This document shows positions 1 to 8,474 of a stretch of DNA of 64,000 bases, piece by piece. The stretch spans positions 316,974-380,973 of the forward strand of contig JACPDL010000003.1 of the NCBI GenBank assembly GCA_016184005.1, in the 5' to 3' direction. Both the position numbers and the translations under genes were made by a program. The notes below the pieces were generated by a model. It worked only from the letters and a program-made list of their open reading frames with translations. It did no database searches and had not been told where the DNA came from. The stretch comes from Candidatus Aenigmatarchaeota archaeon. GTDB taxonomy: Archaea; Aenigmatarchaeota; Aenigmatarchaeia; GW2011-AR5. The number at the start of each line of letters is the position of its first letter. The stretch's first letter is position 1.

Positions 1-479
1 ATGACTGAGACCATTATGTTTGCATTCGGTATGGTTACATATTCGCCGTCAGCTGTCATTAGAACTGTTGTGCGTACAGAGATGTCAGAAACTTTTCCTA
101 CTAAATTATCTATTTCTATGACATCCCCGATCTTGAACGGCCTGTCCATAAGCAGGATTATGCCGCCTATGAAGTTCGCAATCACGTCTTTGGCTGCGAA
201 ACCCACGACTATGCCGGCGAAGCCTGCTCCAGAGAGCAGAGCTAATAGCGGCGCTTGCAGCTGGAAGATGCTTAGGATATAAACGAATGCAGCAAGATAG
301 ATTATCACCGCAAAAATCTTCTTCAATGAAGCCAAGTCATGTTCCGTGAGCTTGACGCTTCGCGCAAAATTATTGACTATGGTGTCAGTCAGCAGCTTTT
401 TTATCGAGTAAGCTATAATGACGACTACTATAACTCTGATTATGCTGGAAGAAATTGCAAGTGTTGACTCTGAAACCAT
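1..479 (-). CDS. mscS: MscS-family mechanosensitive channel (3' part beyond window)
   Basis: Membrane channel that releases solutes on hypo-osmotic shock. The reverse strand reads open from an ATG at 479 to the window edge, giving 159 residues. Visible are hydrophobic segments at about 9-27 and 56-73 and a Gly/Ala-rich pore helix at about 78-110 containing GAGFAGIVVGFAAKD. The start of the MscS beta domain follows (DRPFKIGDVIEI, then GKVSDISVRTTVL). These pore and beta-domain motifs are diagnostic of the family. The C-terminal cytoplasmic part is off the window. It is divergent from the next gene and separated from it by about 220 bases containing a hairpin. Confidence 0.93.
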   Translation of the reverse strand, partial: MVSESTLAISSSIIRVIVVVIIAYSIKKLLTDTIVNNFARSVKLTEHDLASLKKIFAVIIYLAAFVYILSIFQLQAPLLALLSGAGFAGIVVGFAAKDVIANFIGGIILLMDRPFKIGDVIEIDNLVGKVSDISVRTTVLMTADGEYVTIPNANIMVSV

Positions 480-581
480 TTTCAATCGCATAATGTCTTG
501 GCAGGCAAGGGTTTTATAGTTTTCTGGCATCGTCGCGGCTGGTGCGCGTTTCCCACTCCGTGAAACGAAAGGGATAAATAT

Positions 582-601
582 CTTCGGGCTAAAGCCCGAA
601 G
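582..601. repeat. Isolated palindromic hairpin in the mscS upstream region
   Basis: A 9-bp perfect stem (CTTCGGGCT / AGCCCGAAG) closes a 2-base loop. It lies in the gap between the divergent mscS and zinc-ribbon genes (480-698). Just upstream, on the reverse strand, a short CCCTTTCGTTTC string resembles the start of element B seen at 1164. Nothing coding is seen in the gap. It may be a relic of the palindromic elements found elsewhere in the window. Confidence 0.5.
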
Positions 602-698
602 TATTTTCGCATGAATTTAGAAGTAATATAAACTACCTGAAGGTCGTAATTAAACTAAATTCATAGCGATAAATACAGCACAATCAGATGTAAAAGCT

Positions 699-803
699 AT
701 GCTCAAGGTACGCTGCCAGAAATGCGGGAATACAAAAGAAGGCAGCCGCGCTCCAGTAAAATGCGGCATATGCGGCGCATGGCAGTATCTGCTTCCATTT
801 TAA
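699..803 (+). CDS. Small zinc-ribbon protein (34 aa)
   Basis: A 34-residue reading frame starting MLKVRCQKCGNTKEG and ending in WQYLLPF. It has two CxxC knuckles (CQKC and CGIC) 16 residues apart, the pattern of a rubredoxin-like zinc ribbon. Such mini zinc ribbons are common in archaea and usually uncharacterised. It ends 24 bases before the thioredoxin-like gene and may share its transcript. The function is unknown; metal binding is inferred from the cysteine spacing only. Confidence 0.6.
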   Translation: MLKVRCQKCGNTKEGSRAPVKCGICGAWQYLLPF

Positions 804-827
804 AAGCTTTTCCGTCTTCTTCTAAAC

Positions 828-1097
828 ATGAAGAAACTTGTTATTGAAATATTTGAAATAAAGGGCGGCAGCGAAATATCGACTGAGCTGGACGTGCTTG
901 TTCTTGACCTCCACAAAAGATACAACGGCAATATATTGCTGAAGAAGATAGACGTCTTCAACAAGGAGCAGATAAAGCCGCACAAGGATATTATCGAAAT
1001 AATTAAGAAAGACGGGATTGACGTGCTCCCGCTTATTAAAGCGGACGGGAAGGTTGTTTCTGAAGGAAAGCTCCGGGATATTCTGAAGAAGTATTAA
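828..1097 (+). CDS. Small thioredoxin-fold (ArsD/glutaredoxin-like) protein
   Basis: 89 residues. The layout is beta-alpha-beta: an N-terminal strand (KLVIEIFEI), a helix, a strand (NILLKKIDVFN), then GIDVLPLIKADGKVV, which matches the cis-proline region and following strand of thioredoxin-fold proteins such as ArsD. No CxxC redox motif is present, so oxidoreductase activity is not supported. A binding or regulatory role is more likely. It follows the mini zinc ribbon at 699-803. Confidence 0.55.
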   Translation: MKKLVIEIFEIKGGSEISTELDVLVLDLHKRYNGNILLKKIDVFNKEQIKPHKDIIEIIKKDGIDVLPLIKADGKVVSEGKLRDILKKY

Positions 1098-1127
1098 AAG
1101 AAGTGAATCTCAGTGCCCAAGGCGCAT

Positions 1128-1274
1128 GACGCCAAAGGCGTCGGTCTGTCCGGTGCTGCATCCCTTTCGTTTCGCATGCCATTCATCTGCCACATCCTCA
1201 AAGAACGAAGTTCTTTGGGATCTCAGAGAACAAAGTTCTCTGAAGATGAATGTGGCAGCGTTGCGAGACGAAAG
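1128..1274 (+). repeat. Element B copy 1, with nested twin mini-hairpins
   Basis: Fills most of the gap before the gene at 1310. It begins with a hairpin GACGCC-aaa-GGCGTC (1128-1142). A long stem follows whose arms are CTTTCGTTTCGCA (1164-1176) and TGCGAGACGAAAG (1262-1274). Inside lie two purine-arm mini-hairpins at about 1198-1243: AAAGAAC-gaa-GTTCTTT and AGAGAAC-aaa-GTTCTCT, joined by GGGATCTC. The same outer architecture recurs at 44014-44098 without the twin hairpins. A TATA-like TTTATATAC follows directly, so the element ends just upstream of a promoter. Confidence 0.75.
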
Positions 1275-1278
1275 TAAC

Positions 1279-1288
1279 CTTTATATAC
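1279..1288 (+). promoter_or_regulatory. TATA box for the gene at 1310
   Basis: The string CTTTATATAC lies about 26 bases upstream of the ATG at 1310. This is the spacing expected of a leaderless archaeal transcript. It supports 1310 rather than an upstream in-frame start inside the hairpin element. Confidence 0.6.
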
Positions 1289-1309
1289 TACTATAGAGTA
1301 ACAATATTT

Positions 1310-1873
1310 ATGACAATCTGGACAAAAGCGTATGCGGATACGCCAATAAAGGACAGGGCAGGCATTAATTTTCCTGGAACGCTGAGTCATTTATTGCAGC
1401 AAGGTTACCGTGATTACCGGGCATCTGGCATGCGGGGCGCATTTTCGCCCGTTCAAACGTCTGTCCGGTTTACTGTTTCGGAAACAGCGGTAGTGATGAA
1501 AGGGGGAGAACGCATAACCGTCATGGCTGACCCCCCCGTTACAGTCGCCAGGTTTCGCGAGGCCGGATACGAGAAGTCGTTGCCGACAATAGAGCTTGCC
1601 ACTGAGAGAAGGCCAAGGCTTTATGTCGCAGAGATTGTCTGGCCCATGGACTCGCCTGAAAGGGAAAAGATGCTTGGATCGCCCTTGATTAACAGAATAG
1701 TCAGGAGGAGTCAAGTAAGAGACATGTCGCATTCAAGCGACAAAGAAAAGTCATGGGAATTACAGCTGCCTCTCATGCTCGGCGACAGGGCAGCAACAGA
1801 CGACATCTTCAATTCTTTGGGTGTCTACTTTGACCTTGACTTCTCAAAACCATGGAGCATCGCAGCTTACTGA
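1310..1873 (+). CDS. Conserved-looking protein of unknown function
   Basis: 187 residues from the ATG at 1310, chosen because a TATA box sits about 26 bases upstream and the longer in-frame reading runs through a hairpin element. It is soluble with mixed alpha/beta composition. It contains a Pro-rich turn (MADPPVTVARF) and ends DLDFSKPWSIAAY. I see no catalytic motif, membrane segment or signal peptide and do not recognise a family. The next gene starts 35 bases downstream. Confidence 0.55.
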   Translation: MTIWTKAYADTPIKDRAGINFPGTLSHLLQQGYRDYRASGMRGAFSPVQTSVRFTVSETAVVMKGGERITVMADPPVTVARFREAGYEKSLPTIELATERRPRLYVAEIVWPMDSPEREKMLGSPLINRIVRRSQVRDMSHSSDKEKSWELQLPLMLGDRAATDDIFNSLGVYFDLDFSKPWSIAAY

Positions 1874-1908
1874 TTTTTCTTTAAATAATTTCATCGCGTA
1901 TTCTATGC

Positions 1909-2226
1909 ATGCCTGAGCGGACAGAGCAAAAACTTTACAAACGCGCAAGCGCTACGCCGAGGAAAATATCAGAAATCAGCCCCGAGAAAGACATCCGTGT
2001 CATGCTCCTGGGAAAGGTCGTTGACAAGGCAGATGGCACGTTGATTCTTGACGACGGTTCAGCTACAGCAGAAATAGTAGCAGACCAGCAAAATGCAAAC
2101 GTCGGCGGCATTGTGAGGGTTTTCTGCCGCGTACTACCGCTGGAAGACAATTATGAACTGAGGGCAGAAATCATTCAGGATATGAACGCTCTTGACATGG
2201 ACATGTACAGGAAAGTTTTCGGGTGA
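1909..2226 (+). CDS. OB-fold nucleic-acid-binding protein
   Basis: 105 residues. After a basic N-terminal tail, residues about 28-90 form a five-strand OB-fold pattern: IRVMLLGKVV, GTLILDDGSATAEIV, GGIVRVFCRVL, YELRAEII. This resembles the small RPA/Stn1-like and tRNA-anti OB domains of archaea. A role in binding single-stranded DNA or RNA is inferred. It lies in a same-strand run that leads directly to PCNA, which suits a replication or repair context. Its precise partner cannot be told. Confidence 0.65.
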   Translation: MPERTEQKLYKRASATPRKISEISPEKDIRVMLLGKVVDKADGTLILDDGSATAEIVADQQNANVGGIVRVFCRVLPLEDNYELRAEIIQDMNALDMDMYRKVFG

Positions 2227-2230
2227 AAAA

Positions 2231-2473
2231 ATGCCAGTAGCTGAACATGTACCGGTAGACCGCATTGAAGATGCACCTCAAAGATTCCATGCTCCTTTTG
2301 AGAGATTTATGAGAGACCATCCGTGTGTAAACCCCCGCGGTATAAGTTATTCAGACCATGGTCCATGGGGTATTTTGTTTGTTGCAACGCGAGAAGACGG
2401 ATTAGATGTTAAATATGCTGAACTGGTCTTTGGAGACGGCAGGGAGTATGCCGATCTCTCGAGCCGTTTATGA
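2231..2473 (+). CDS. Small protein of unknown function
   Basis: 80 residues from the ATG at 2231, four bases after the stop of the OB-fold gene and preceded by GGGTGAAAAA, a plausible ribosome-binding site. A longer start at 2192 would overlap the OB-fold gene and is less likely. It is acidic and His-rich with no recognised motif. It is probably co-transcribed with the OB-fold gene and PCNA. Confidence 0.55.
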   Translation: MPVAEHVPVDRIEDAPQRFHAPFERFMRDHPCVNPRGISYSDHGPWGILFVATREDGLDVKYAELVFGDGREYADLSSRL

Positions 2474-2484
2474 GTTGATAAAAT

Positions 2485-3240
2485 ATGCCAGAAACATTCT
2501 CTGCAGTTCTTGAAGATGTCGGGTTGCTGCGCGACAGCCTTGCAACAATATCCGAACTGCTTGATGAGACAGAACTGCACATAAAGGAAAAGGGCATCGA
2601 AATGATATCAGCAGACCGCGCCGTGGTTGTTGTCGTTGATTTCGTGCTTTCACGCAATGCGTTCAAGGAATACAATCATCAAAGCGATATGAAAATAGGG
2701 GTAAATTTAATAAGCCTGCTTTCTGTGTTGCGCCGGGCGAGGCCGCAGGACAAGCTAAGAATAAAGGTGGAAGACAACAAGCTTTTCCTGACGCTGGAAA
2801 GTGACTCGACCCGGAGTTTTGTGCTGCCGCTGATAGGCGTCTCTCGTGAGGAAAGCCCGCCTGTAGACAAGCTTGATTTTTCAGCCAGTATCAGGATAAA
2901 TTCAGACGTGCTTGGAAGCGGCATAGAGGACGCAGAACTAATAGCCGATTCCGTTGTTTTCACAGTAAGGAAGGATGCATTCGTAATGAAAAGCGAGAGC
3001 GACTCGTCTTCAACCCAGCTTATGCTTCCAACAGGGACAGAAGGTCTCAACATAATTAATGTCAACGAGCCTGTAAGGGCAAGATATTCCATAGACTACC
3101 TGAAAAAAATAATCAAGGCAAAGAAGGTCGCAGAAATGGCTTCTGTGAATATGTCGACTGATTACCCGATGAGAATAAGCTTTGATGTTCCCGGCAAGAT
3201 AACTCTCGGATTCATTCTCGCCCCCAGGATCGAGGAATAA
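2485..3240 (+). CDS. pcn: DNA sliding clamp PCNA
   Basis: Homotrimeric processivity clamp for replicative polymerase, ligase and flap nuclease. At 251 residues it is the usual length. The N-terminal half runs through LRDSLATISELLDE and SADRAVVVVVDFVLS, the interdomain connector lies near residues 115-130, and the second half ends LGFILAPRIEE, a typical PCNA C-terminal strand and acidic tail. It starts 11 bases after the preceding small gene and closes a probable OB-fold/x/PCNA operon. Confidence 0.95.
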   Translation: MPETFSAVLEDVGLLRDSLATISELLDETELHIKEKGIEMISADRAVVVVVDFVLSRNAFKEYNHQSDMKIGVNLISLLSVLRRARPQDKLRIKVEDNKLFLTLESDSTRSFVLPLIGVSREESPPVDKLDFSASIRINSDVLGSGIEDAELIADSVVFTVRKDAFVMKSESDSSSTQLMLPTGTEGLNIINVNEPVRARYSIDYLKKIIKAKKVAEMASVNMSTDYPMRISFDVPGKITLGFILAPRIEE

Positions 3241-3265
3241 ATACTTTTTTCTTTAAAAAGGTAAA

Positions 3266-3898
3266 ATGATAAAAGCAATAATATTCGATTGGAATGGCGT
3301 GATAGCAGATTCATTAAAGCTAGACCATCAATTATTTCTAAAGGATGTAAAGAGTTTAAAATTAACTGTCCCAAAATCTCTGGAATTTTACAGAGACCTG
3401 TTTAATTCTAACATGTATGAAAACTTATTGAGAATTGGATTTCCAAAAGAGATGTTGATTGAAGATAAAAATTACAAAGAAGTGTATATGAAAAATATGA
3501 ATAAAACAAGAATCTTCCTAGGAATGAAAGCCGTCTTGAAAATTCTTCATAAGAAATACAAGATTGCCCTGATAACGTCCAACTATGATATTACAGTAAA
3601 CACATTCAACAAAAAATACGGAATAGACAAGTTTTTTGACTTGATATTGACTGCTGACACGCACAAGTATAAAACTGAAAAGGTTAGAATGTTTCTGGAG
3701 AGATTTTCTTTAAAAAAAGATGAAGTTATTTTCATTGGCGACACTTTAGCTGATATAAAAGTATGCAAAAAATCAGGGCTGAAAATAATTGCTGTGACTT
3801 GGGGCTACCATGACAAGTCAAGGTTGAAGAAAGCTGATCCTGATTTCATAGCAAACAAACCGAAAGACATTTTAACAATTCTGAATAACCTGCGCTGA
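3266..3898 (+). CDS. HAD-superfamily phosphatase (phosphoglycolate phosphatase-like)
   Basis: 210 residues. HAD motif I is IIFDWNGVIADS near residue 5: a nucleophile Asp followed by W-N-G rather than the commoner L-D-G. Motif II is in ALITSNYD near residue 97, and motifs III/IV are in EVIFIGDTLADIKVCKKSG near 155. A helical cap lies between motifs I and II. It is likely a small-molecule phosphatase of unknown substrate. Base composition is more AT-rich than the neighbouring PCNA gene, so it may have arrived separately. It converges on rad50. Confidence 0.85.
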   Translation: MIKAIIFDWNGVIADSLKLDHQLFLKDVKSLKLTVPKSLEFYRDLFNSNMYENLLRIGFPKEMLIEDKNYKEVYMKNMNKTRIFLGMKAVLKILHKKYKIALITSNYDITVNTFNKKYGIDKFFDLILTADTHKYKTEKVRMFLERFSLKKDEVIFIGDTLADIKVCKKSGLKIIAVTWGYHDKSRLKKADPDFIANKPKDILTILNNLR

Positions 3899-3914
3899 TG
3901 TCAAAAGAAAAGAT

Positions 3915-5936
3915 TTATCTGGCTATCTTCGATACATGCCCTTCTTTGTAGATTCTTATCACGTTGTCGACAAATGTGTCTATTTTCGGCTCATGAGAAA
4001 CTATTATAGTTTGCTTGAGTTTCAGTGCTTCCAGAACGTACCTGATCCTGTCCAGTTGGTCCGAGCTGAAGCCGTCAGTAGGCTCATCGAGGATAATTAT
4101 GTCTTTTGTCTTCATGTTTTCTATTATATCGTTCATCACGCGGTTAAGCGCGAGCCTGTAAGCCAAAGCCACGGCCGTCTTTTCGCCGCCAGAGAGGTTC
4201 TGGTAATCAGTCTCGTAGCCGTTTTGTTCCACTATAGTCTCGAACTTGTCTCCTATGCGCGCCGAGAGCTGTTCGTCGCTCATCAGCATCTCGAACCACG
4301 ACTGAAAATATTCATTGAACTGGTTCTGGATGGTGTACATAACGTTCCTTTCCATGATGTCCATAAGCGCGAGAAAGTAGTCGTCCAGCCAGGAAGCAAG
4401 CTCAGAAATGACAGAAATCTTTTGCCTGCTTTTTCTTTTTTCCTCCATTTCCTTCTCCATTGAAGCCAGGCGCATCTCTACGTCCTCTATTTGCTGCTCT
4501 GTCTTTGCTATGCGCCTTTCTGCCGAGAGCTTTTCATTCCGGATGGCTGATATCTCGTTTTCCATTGCTTTCCAGGATTCATCCAGGTGCCTGGAAGCAA
4601 AGAGCACGCTTTCAAGATTTTCTATCTTGTTTCTGATTATCTGCACATCCTTTTCCAGGTCAGATTTTTCCTTTCCAATAATTGAGTTCTTATAAGAAAA
4701 CATCTCAATATCTTTTTCAACTTTTGATTTCCTCAGCATTGCTGCAGAGTAGCTCGTTGCGGCTTTTTCTTCCTTCCTTAGCGCAGCGAGATTATTTTCA
4801 AGCTCTGATATTCTGGAAGCAAGGCTTGCGTTCTCGTGCTTCTTCTTTTTTATGTTCTCGCCGAATGACTCGGGATGGTTTACCGGCTGGCTGCAGACAG
4901 AACAAAAACCTTTTTCAAGAATCTGCGACAATTTCGTTACGTCGTTCTCTGCATAAGCCTTCTGATGAAGAAGTTTCAGCCGGTCCTGGTCTGCAGCGGC
5001 TATCAGGCTTTCCAGTTCGTCTTCTGTCTTTAACGGCTTATGCGTTTTATTGATTTCTTGGATCTCATTTTCCTTGCCGGCAATATTTTCTTGCATATCA
5101 ACAAGTTCTTTCTCTATCCTGCCAAGCCTGTTTATTTTGCCTGAAATCTCTATCTCCAGCTTCTCCTTGTCTTTTCTCTTGTTTCTGGAATTTTCAATCT
5201 CGGACTTTATTCCTTCCGCCTCGGCCTGTTTTTTTTCAAGCCTGCTGTCAATATCGGCAAGCTTGTCTTTTTCATTATAGTTCTCGCGGTGAAGATTATT
5301 CAGGCTGAACCTCAGGTCTTCCATGGTCTTGATCTTGTCTTCCAGATCCCTTGAGAATGATTCAAGCTCGCGCTTCATCGCCCTCAGTTCAGCAATAAAC
5401 AGTTTGGAATTGTTTTTTATCTGGCCGTACTTGTCGATGTTGAATATCTTTCGCAGTATTTCCAGCCTGTCAGGGGACAGCAGTATTTGTTTCATTTGTT
5501 CCTGCGGCGTGTAGACGGTGTAACGGAAGACAGGCTTGTTCTTCTTCAGGAATTCCATCGGATAGCCGAGCATTTCAAGCATCTTTGCCTTTAACTCAGT
5601 TGCAGTTCCGTTTAACGGCCTGTTGTCGACAACAAGCTGGCCTGAATCCTGAACTATGCTGCTGTTTGACCTTTTCAGCGTTCTTTTTATTTTGCAGTTC
5701 TTCCCGTCAAGCATGAATTCAAGCTCTACAGACCCAAAGCTTTTTCCGTGCCTCAGAAGATCGGTGCCTTCCAGCTCGCTTCTTGAAAGCCCGAATAAAG
5801 CAAAGTCTATAGCAAGAAGAATAGTTGATTTGCCGCAGCCTATGTCGCCTGCAAGAAGCAGCGAGCCTTCAGGAAACTCTACAGACTCGTCGGTGTAGCT
5901 GCGAATGTTTTTTAGCTGCAGTGTCTTGAGCAGCAT
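3915..5936 (-). CDS. rad50: DNA double-strand break repair ATPase Rad50
   Basis: SMC-like ATPase that works with Mre11 to tether and process DNA ends. 673 residues, shorter than the roughly 880 of many archaeal homologues, mainly through shorter coiled coils. Walker A GDIGCGKST is at 30-38 and the Q-loop region TPQEQ near 143. Coiled coil spans about 175-340 and 365-505. The zinc hook CSVC is at 345-348, the ABC signature LSGGE at 581-585 and Walker B IIILDEPT at 613-620. It starts three bases after the Mre11 stop and so is translated as an operon. Confidence 0.95.
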   Translation of the reverse strand: MLLKTLQLKNIRSYTDESVEFPEGSLLLAGDIGCGKSTILLAIDFALFGLSRSELEGTDLLRHGKSFGSVELEFMLDGKNCKIKRTLKRSNSSIVQDSGQLVVDNRPLNGTATELKAKMLEMLGYPMEFLKKNKPVFRYTVYTPQEQMKQILLSPDRLEILRKIFNIDKYGQIKNNSKLFIAELRAMKRELESFSRDLEDKIKTMEDLRFSLNNLHRENYNEKDKLADIDSRLEKKQAEAEGIKSEIENSRNKRKDKEKLEIEISGKINRLGRIEKELVDMQENIAGKENEIQEINKTHKPLKTEDELESLIAAADQDRLKLLHQKAYAENDVTKLSQILEKGFCSVCSQPVNHPESFGENIKKKKHENASLASRISELENNLAALRKEEKAATSYSAAMLRKSKVEKDIEMFSYKNSIIGKEKSDLEKDVQIIRNKIENLESVLFASRHLDESWKAMENEISAIRNEKLSAERRIAKTEQQIEDVEMRLASMEKEMEEKRKSRQKISVISELASWLDDYFLALMDIMERNVMYTIQNQFNEYFQSWFEMLMSDEQLSARIGDKFETIVEQNGYETDYQNLSGGEKTAVALAYRLALNRVMNDIIENMKTKDIIILDEPTDGFSSDQLDRIRYVLEALKLKQTIIVSHEPKIDTFVDNVIRIYKEGHVSKIAR

Positions 5937-5939
5937 GGA

Positions 5940-7133
5940 TTAAATCCCCAATACTTTCTTGGCGTTTTGCCTGACGCGTTCCTCAAAGACGTAAGTCGCT
6001 TCGTCTTCCTGTTTCTCGTCTTTGAAGAGATTCATCAGGTCAAATACAAGCTTCTCCTCTTTATCCGGCGGCAGCTGAAAAAGGCTCTTCTGCGGCTTGT
6101 GGTCTTTCACGGCTTCTTTCTCAAGCAGTTCAATGCTAGTATTCGGCTTGACTGCAATCCCGCCTAATTCATTGGATGTTATGTGAACGCTTCTTTTGAC
6201 AGAGATTGCACCCTTTTCCAGGGCTTTATTTGAAACCGCCCTGAAGTTTATGTCGCTTTGCTTGCCGTTCAGGACGCCTTCAAGCTTGAGCATCAATATG
6301 CTGTTCTCCATGTTTTCTTTTTCAATCTTTCCAAGAATATGCTCTTCCACATCGCTGACGCTCATGCCGTCAACCGAGAGCTTTATCATGACGATACCGA
6401 ATGATGTAGTTCTTATCCACTCGTAATTCACTTTTTCATCGACAATGTAAAAGCCGCACTGGTTTTTTTCAAGCTCGTCGAAGTCGCAGGGAAAAACAGA
6501 ACCCGGGAAGAAAACACGGCTTTCTTCGTCAATATGTTTCATATGAATGTGGCCTGCAGCATAATAATTGAAGTCAAGCGGAAGCTTTTGCAGCGACACG
6601 GCCCTCATGTCTTTCAGGTGCGGCGGCCTGTACTCGCTGATTGCGGAATGGAATACGAATATCTTGAAGCCCTTCCCGCCGTATTCTCTTTCAAGGTTCT
6701 CGAAATCTGAATCTTCCAGCGCGCCTTTTTTGCCCCCAATCCCGCAAATCAGGGCGCCGCTTTTGTCCCTGTGCATGATCAGCCGCGTTTTGCCGTCCGC
6801 TTCCTCGCTCCTTGCAACGTTTGTCATGAGGCCGGATTCCTCAAGGACACCAAGCATAGTTTTCCCGGTAGGCGAGAAATCATGCGATCCCGGAACTGCA
6901 TAAATCCTTATTCCGGCTTCCTTGCATTGCCGGAACTTTGCGGCCGCCCGCTTCAGTATGTCAATTGGAGGCAGGGAAGTGTCAAAAAGATCCCCGGCAA
7001 TAACTATGAAATCTAATTGCTCGGCAATGCATCTGTCAATAGCTTGCTCAAATGCCTGGACTGAAAGCTCCTTGAGCTCCGGATGATTGCTCCATACACC
7101 GAGGTGCACGTCAGACATGTGGGCGAATCTCAT
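5940..7133 (-). CDS. mre11: DNA double-strand break repair nuclease Mre11
   Basis: Manganese-dependent phosphoesterase nuclease, partner of Rad50. 397 residues. Motif I is MSDVHLG (residues 6-12), motif II AGDLFD, motif III VPGSHDF and a later metal motif AAGHIHMK near 193. Motif III has Ser where GNHD/E is normal, so a metal-coordinating Asn appears replaced. A C-terminal Rad50-binding helical region (KEEKLVFDLMNLFKDE) is present. It is the first gene of the mre11-rad50 operon. Confidence 0.94.
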   Translation of the reverse strand: MRFAHMSDVHLGVWSNHPELKELSVQAFEQAIDRCIAEQLDFIVIAGDLFDTSLPPIDILKRAAAKFRQCKEAGIRIYAVPGSHDFSPTGKTMLGVLEESGLMTNVARSEEADGKTRLIMHRDKSGALICGIGGKKGALEDSDFENLEREYGGKGFKIFVFHSAISEYRPPHLKDMRAVSLQKLPLDFNYYAAGHIHMKHIDEESRVFFPGSVFPCDFDELEKNQCGFYIVDEKVNYEWIRTTSFGIVMIKLSVDGMSVSDVEEHILGKIEKENMENSILMLKLEGVLNGKQSDINFRAVSNKALEKGAISVKRSVHITSNELGGIAVKPNTSIELLEKEAVKDHKPQKSLFQLPPDKEEKLVFDLMNLFKDEKQEDEATYVFEERVRQNAKKVLGI

Positions 7134-7259
7134 TGGATATAATTGTAGGCCAAATAAATAAAAAGGACAGCCCTGTAGAAATGCTCAAAGAAAGCCCGCG
7201 CTGCAATTACGCGCGTAATTGGAAATAGATATAAATTTGTTGAAATCAGGAAAGAAAAG

Positions 7260-8432
7260 ATGCCGCTGGACCGCGCAGAAAAGTTTTTGTTTGAACTTGG
7301 CATGGATCATCCGTGGATATTCAGGCATCTTGTAAGACGGGAACTTTACAGGAGAAACCGCGGGGATCCGGAAGCTGTTCATGAGTATACACTGAACCTT
7401 CTCAATGATCCGGATGTTCTGGGAATCCTGCGGTCCAGGCATCATGCGGACTTTTTCAAGGCTCCTGAAGACATCATGATTACACTGAACGGAAAGAGGA
7501 TGTCACCTTTCGGCACAGCCGCAGGCATGGACAAGAACGGCGATGCCCTGGAAGCATTTTCATGCGTCTTCGGTTTCCAGGAGACGGGAACAATTGTTGT
7601 TCCTGAAAGAGAGGGGAACAGAAAGCCAAGGGTTGCTGCAGACGCAAGAACGGAAGATATTTACAACGCACAGGGCTTCCCGAGCAAAGGGCTGGTTTAT
7701 GCAAGAGAGGCGCTGGAAGCTTTCAGGCATAGGATGGGCCCGCGTCCTGCGGTCTACGCAAACATCTGCGGCCTGCCGCTTTCCGACGAAAAAGCCGTAG
7801 AGACCGCCATGGAGGAGATGAAAACTCTTCTGGTGCATCTTGGTCCTTACGTAGACGGCTTTGTGTGGAATCCTGCCTCGCCAAACACAAAAGCGCTCAT
7901 GATGCTTAGAAGGCCGCATGTAGCAAGGCAGACCTCAGAGCTTATGAGAAAATACGCGCACGGCATGCCGCGTCTCATGAAGGTTGTGCCTTATGAAGAC
8001 TCCGCTGCGGCAAGGGATGCTTACCTGCATTTTGTCGGCAATTTCATGGCTGGCGGTGGCCATGGTGTTGTCGCAGTGAATACAAAGTCCTTTCCAAAAG
8101 ACCAGGTTCCTGTAGATGGATGGGGCTATGATTCTGCGGGGCGCAGCGGCAGGTTCCTGAAACCTTACATGCTCCGTGCCGTGCGGGATACAAGGAGGGA
8201 ATTTCCAGAAGCGGTGATCGTGGGGACAGGCGGCATAAGCGGCGGGGATGATGCATACGATGCTTTCAAAGCAGGCGCCACCATGCTGGAAGGGTTCTCG
8301 CCTTACACATATTACGGGCTAGGGCTCCTGCCCCGGATACAAAGAAGGCTTCATGAAAGGCTGGAACGGGAGCACATAACTCTCCATGAGATACAGTACG
8401 AAGCAAGGCGTGGAAGAGATTTGATTATCTGA
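7260..8432 (+). CDS. pyrD: Dihydroorotate dehydrogenase-like flavoprotein
   Basis: TIM-barrel FMN enzyme of the dihydroorotate dehydrogenase family (pyrimidine synthesis). 390 residues. The N-terminal FGTAAGMDKNGDAL corresponds to the class 2 motif containing AAG-x-DKNG. The C-terminal VGTGGISGGDDAYDAFKAG and ASMLEGFSPYTYYG-like segment match the phosphate-binding GTGGI and following helix. An N-terminal helical extension of about 80 residues is present as in class 2 enzymes. Divergence is notable, so a related flavin dehydrogenase activity cannot be excluded. A TATA-like ATATAAA lies about 30 bases upstream. Confidence 0.82.
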   Translation: MPLDRAEKFLFELGMDHPWIFRHLVRRELYRRNRGDPEAVHEYTLNLLNDPDVLGILRSRHHADFFKAPEDIMITLNGKRMSPFGTAAGMDKNGDALEAFSCVFGFQETGTIVVPEREGNRKPRVAADARTEDIYNAQGFPSKGLVYAREALEAFRHRMGPRPAVYANICGLPLSDEKAVETAMEEMKTLLVHLGPYVDGFVWNPASPNTKALMMLRRPHVARQTSELMRKYAHGMPRLMKVVPYEDSAAARDAYLHFVGNFMAGGGHGVVAVNTKSFPKDQVPVDGWGYDSAGRSGRFLKPYMLRAVRDTRREFPEAVIVGTGGISGGDDAYDAFKAGATMLEGFSPYTYYGLGLLPRIQRRLHERLEREHITLHEIQYEARRGRDLII

Positions 8433-8474
8433 GCCTGAAGCTGCTGTCTCTGAATTAAATAAGTTCTCTTCCAG

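Noticed and set aside
1..282. Plus-strand reading frame of 93 residues at the left edge
   Set aside because: It lies opposite the clear MscS gene on the minus strand and has no family features.
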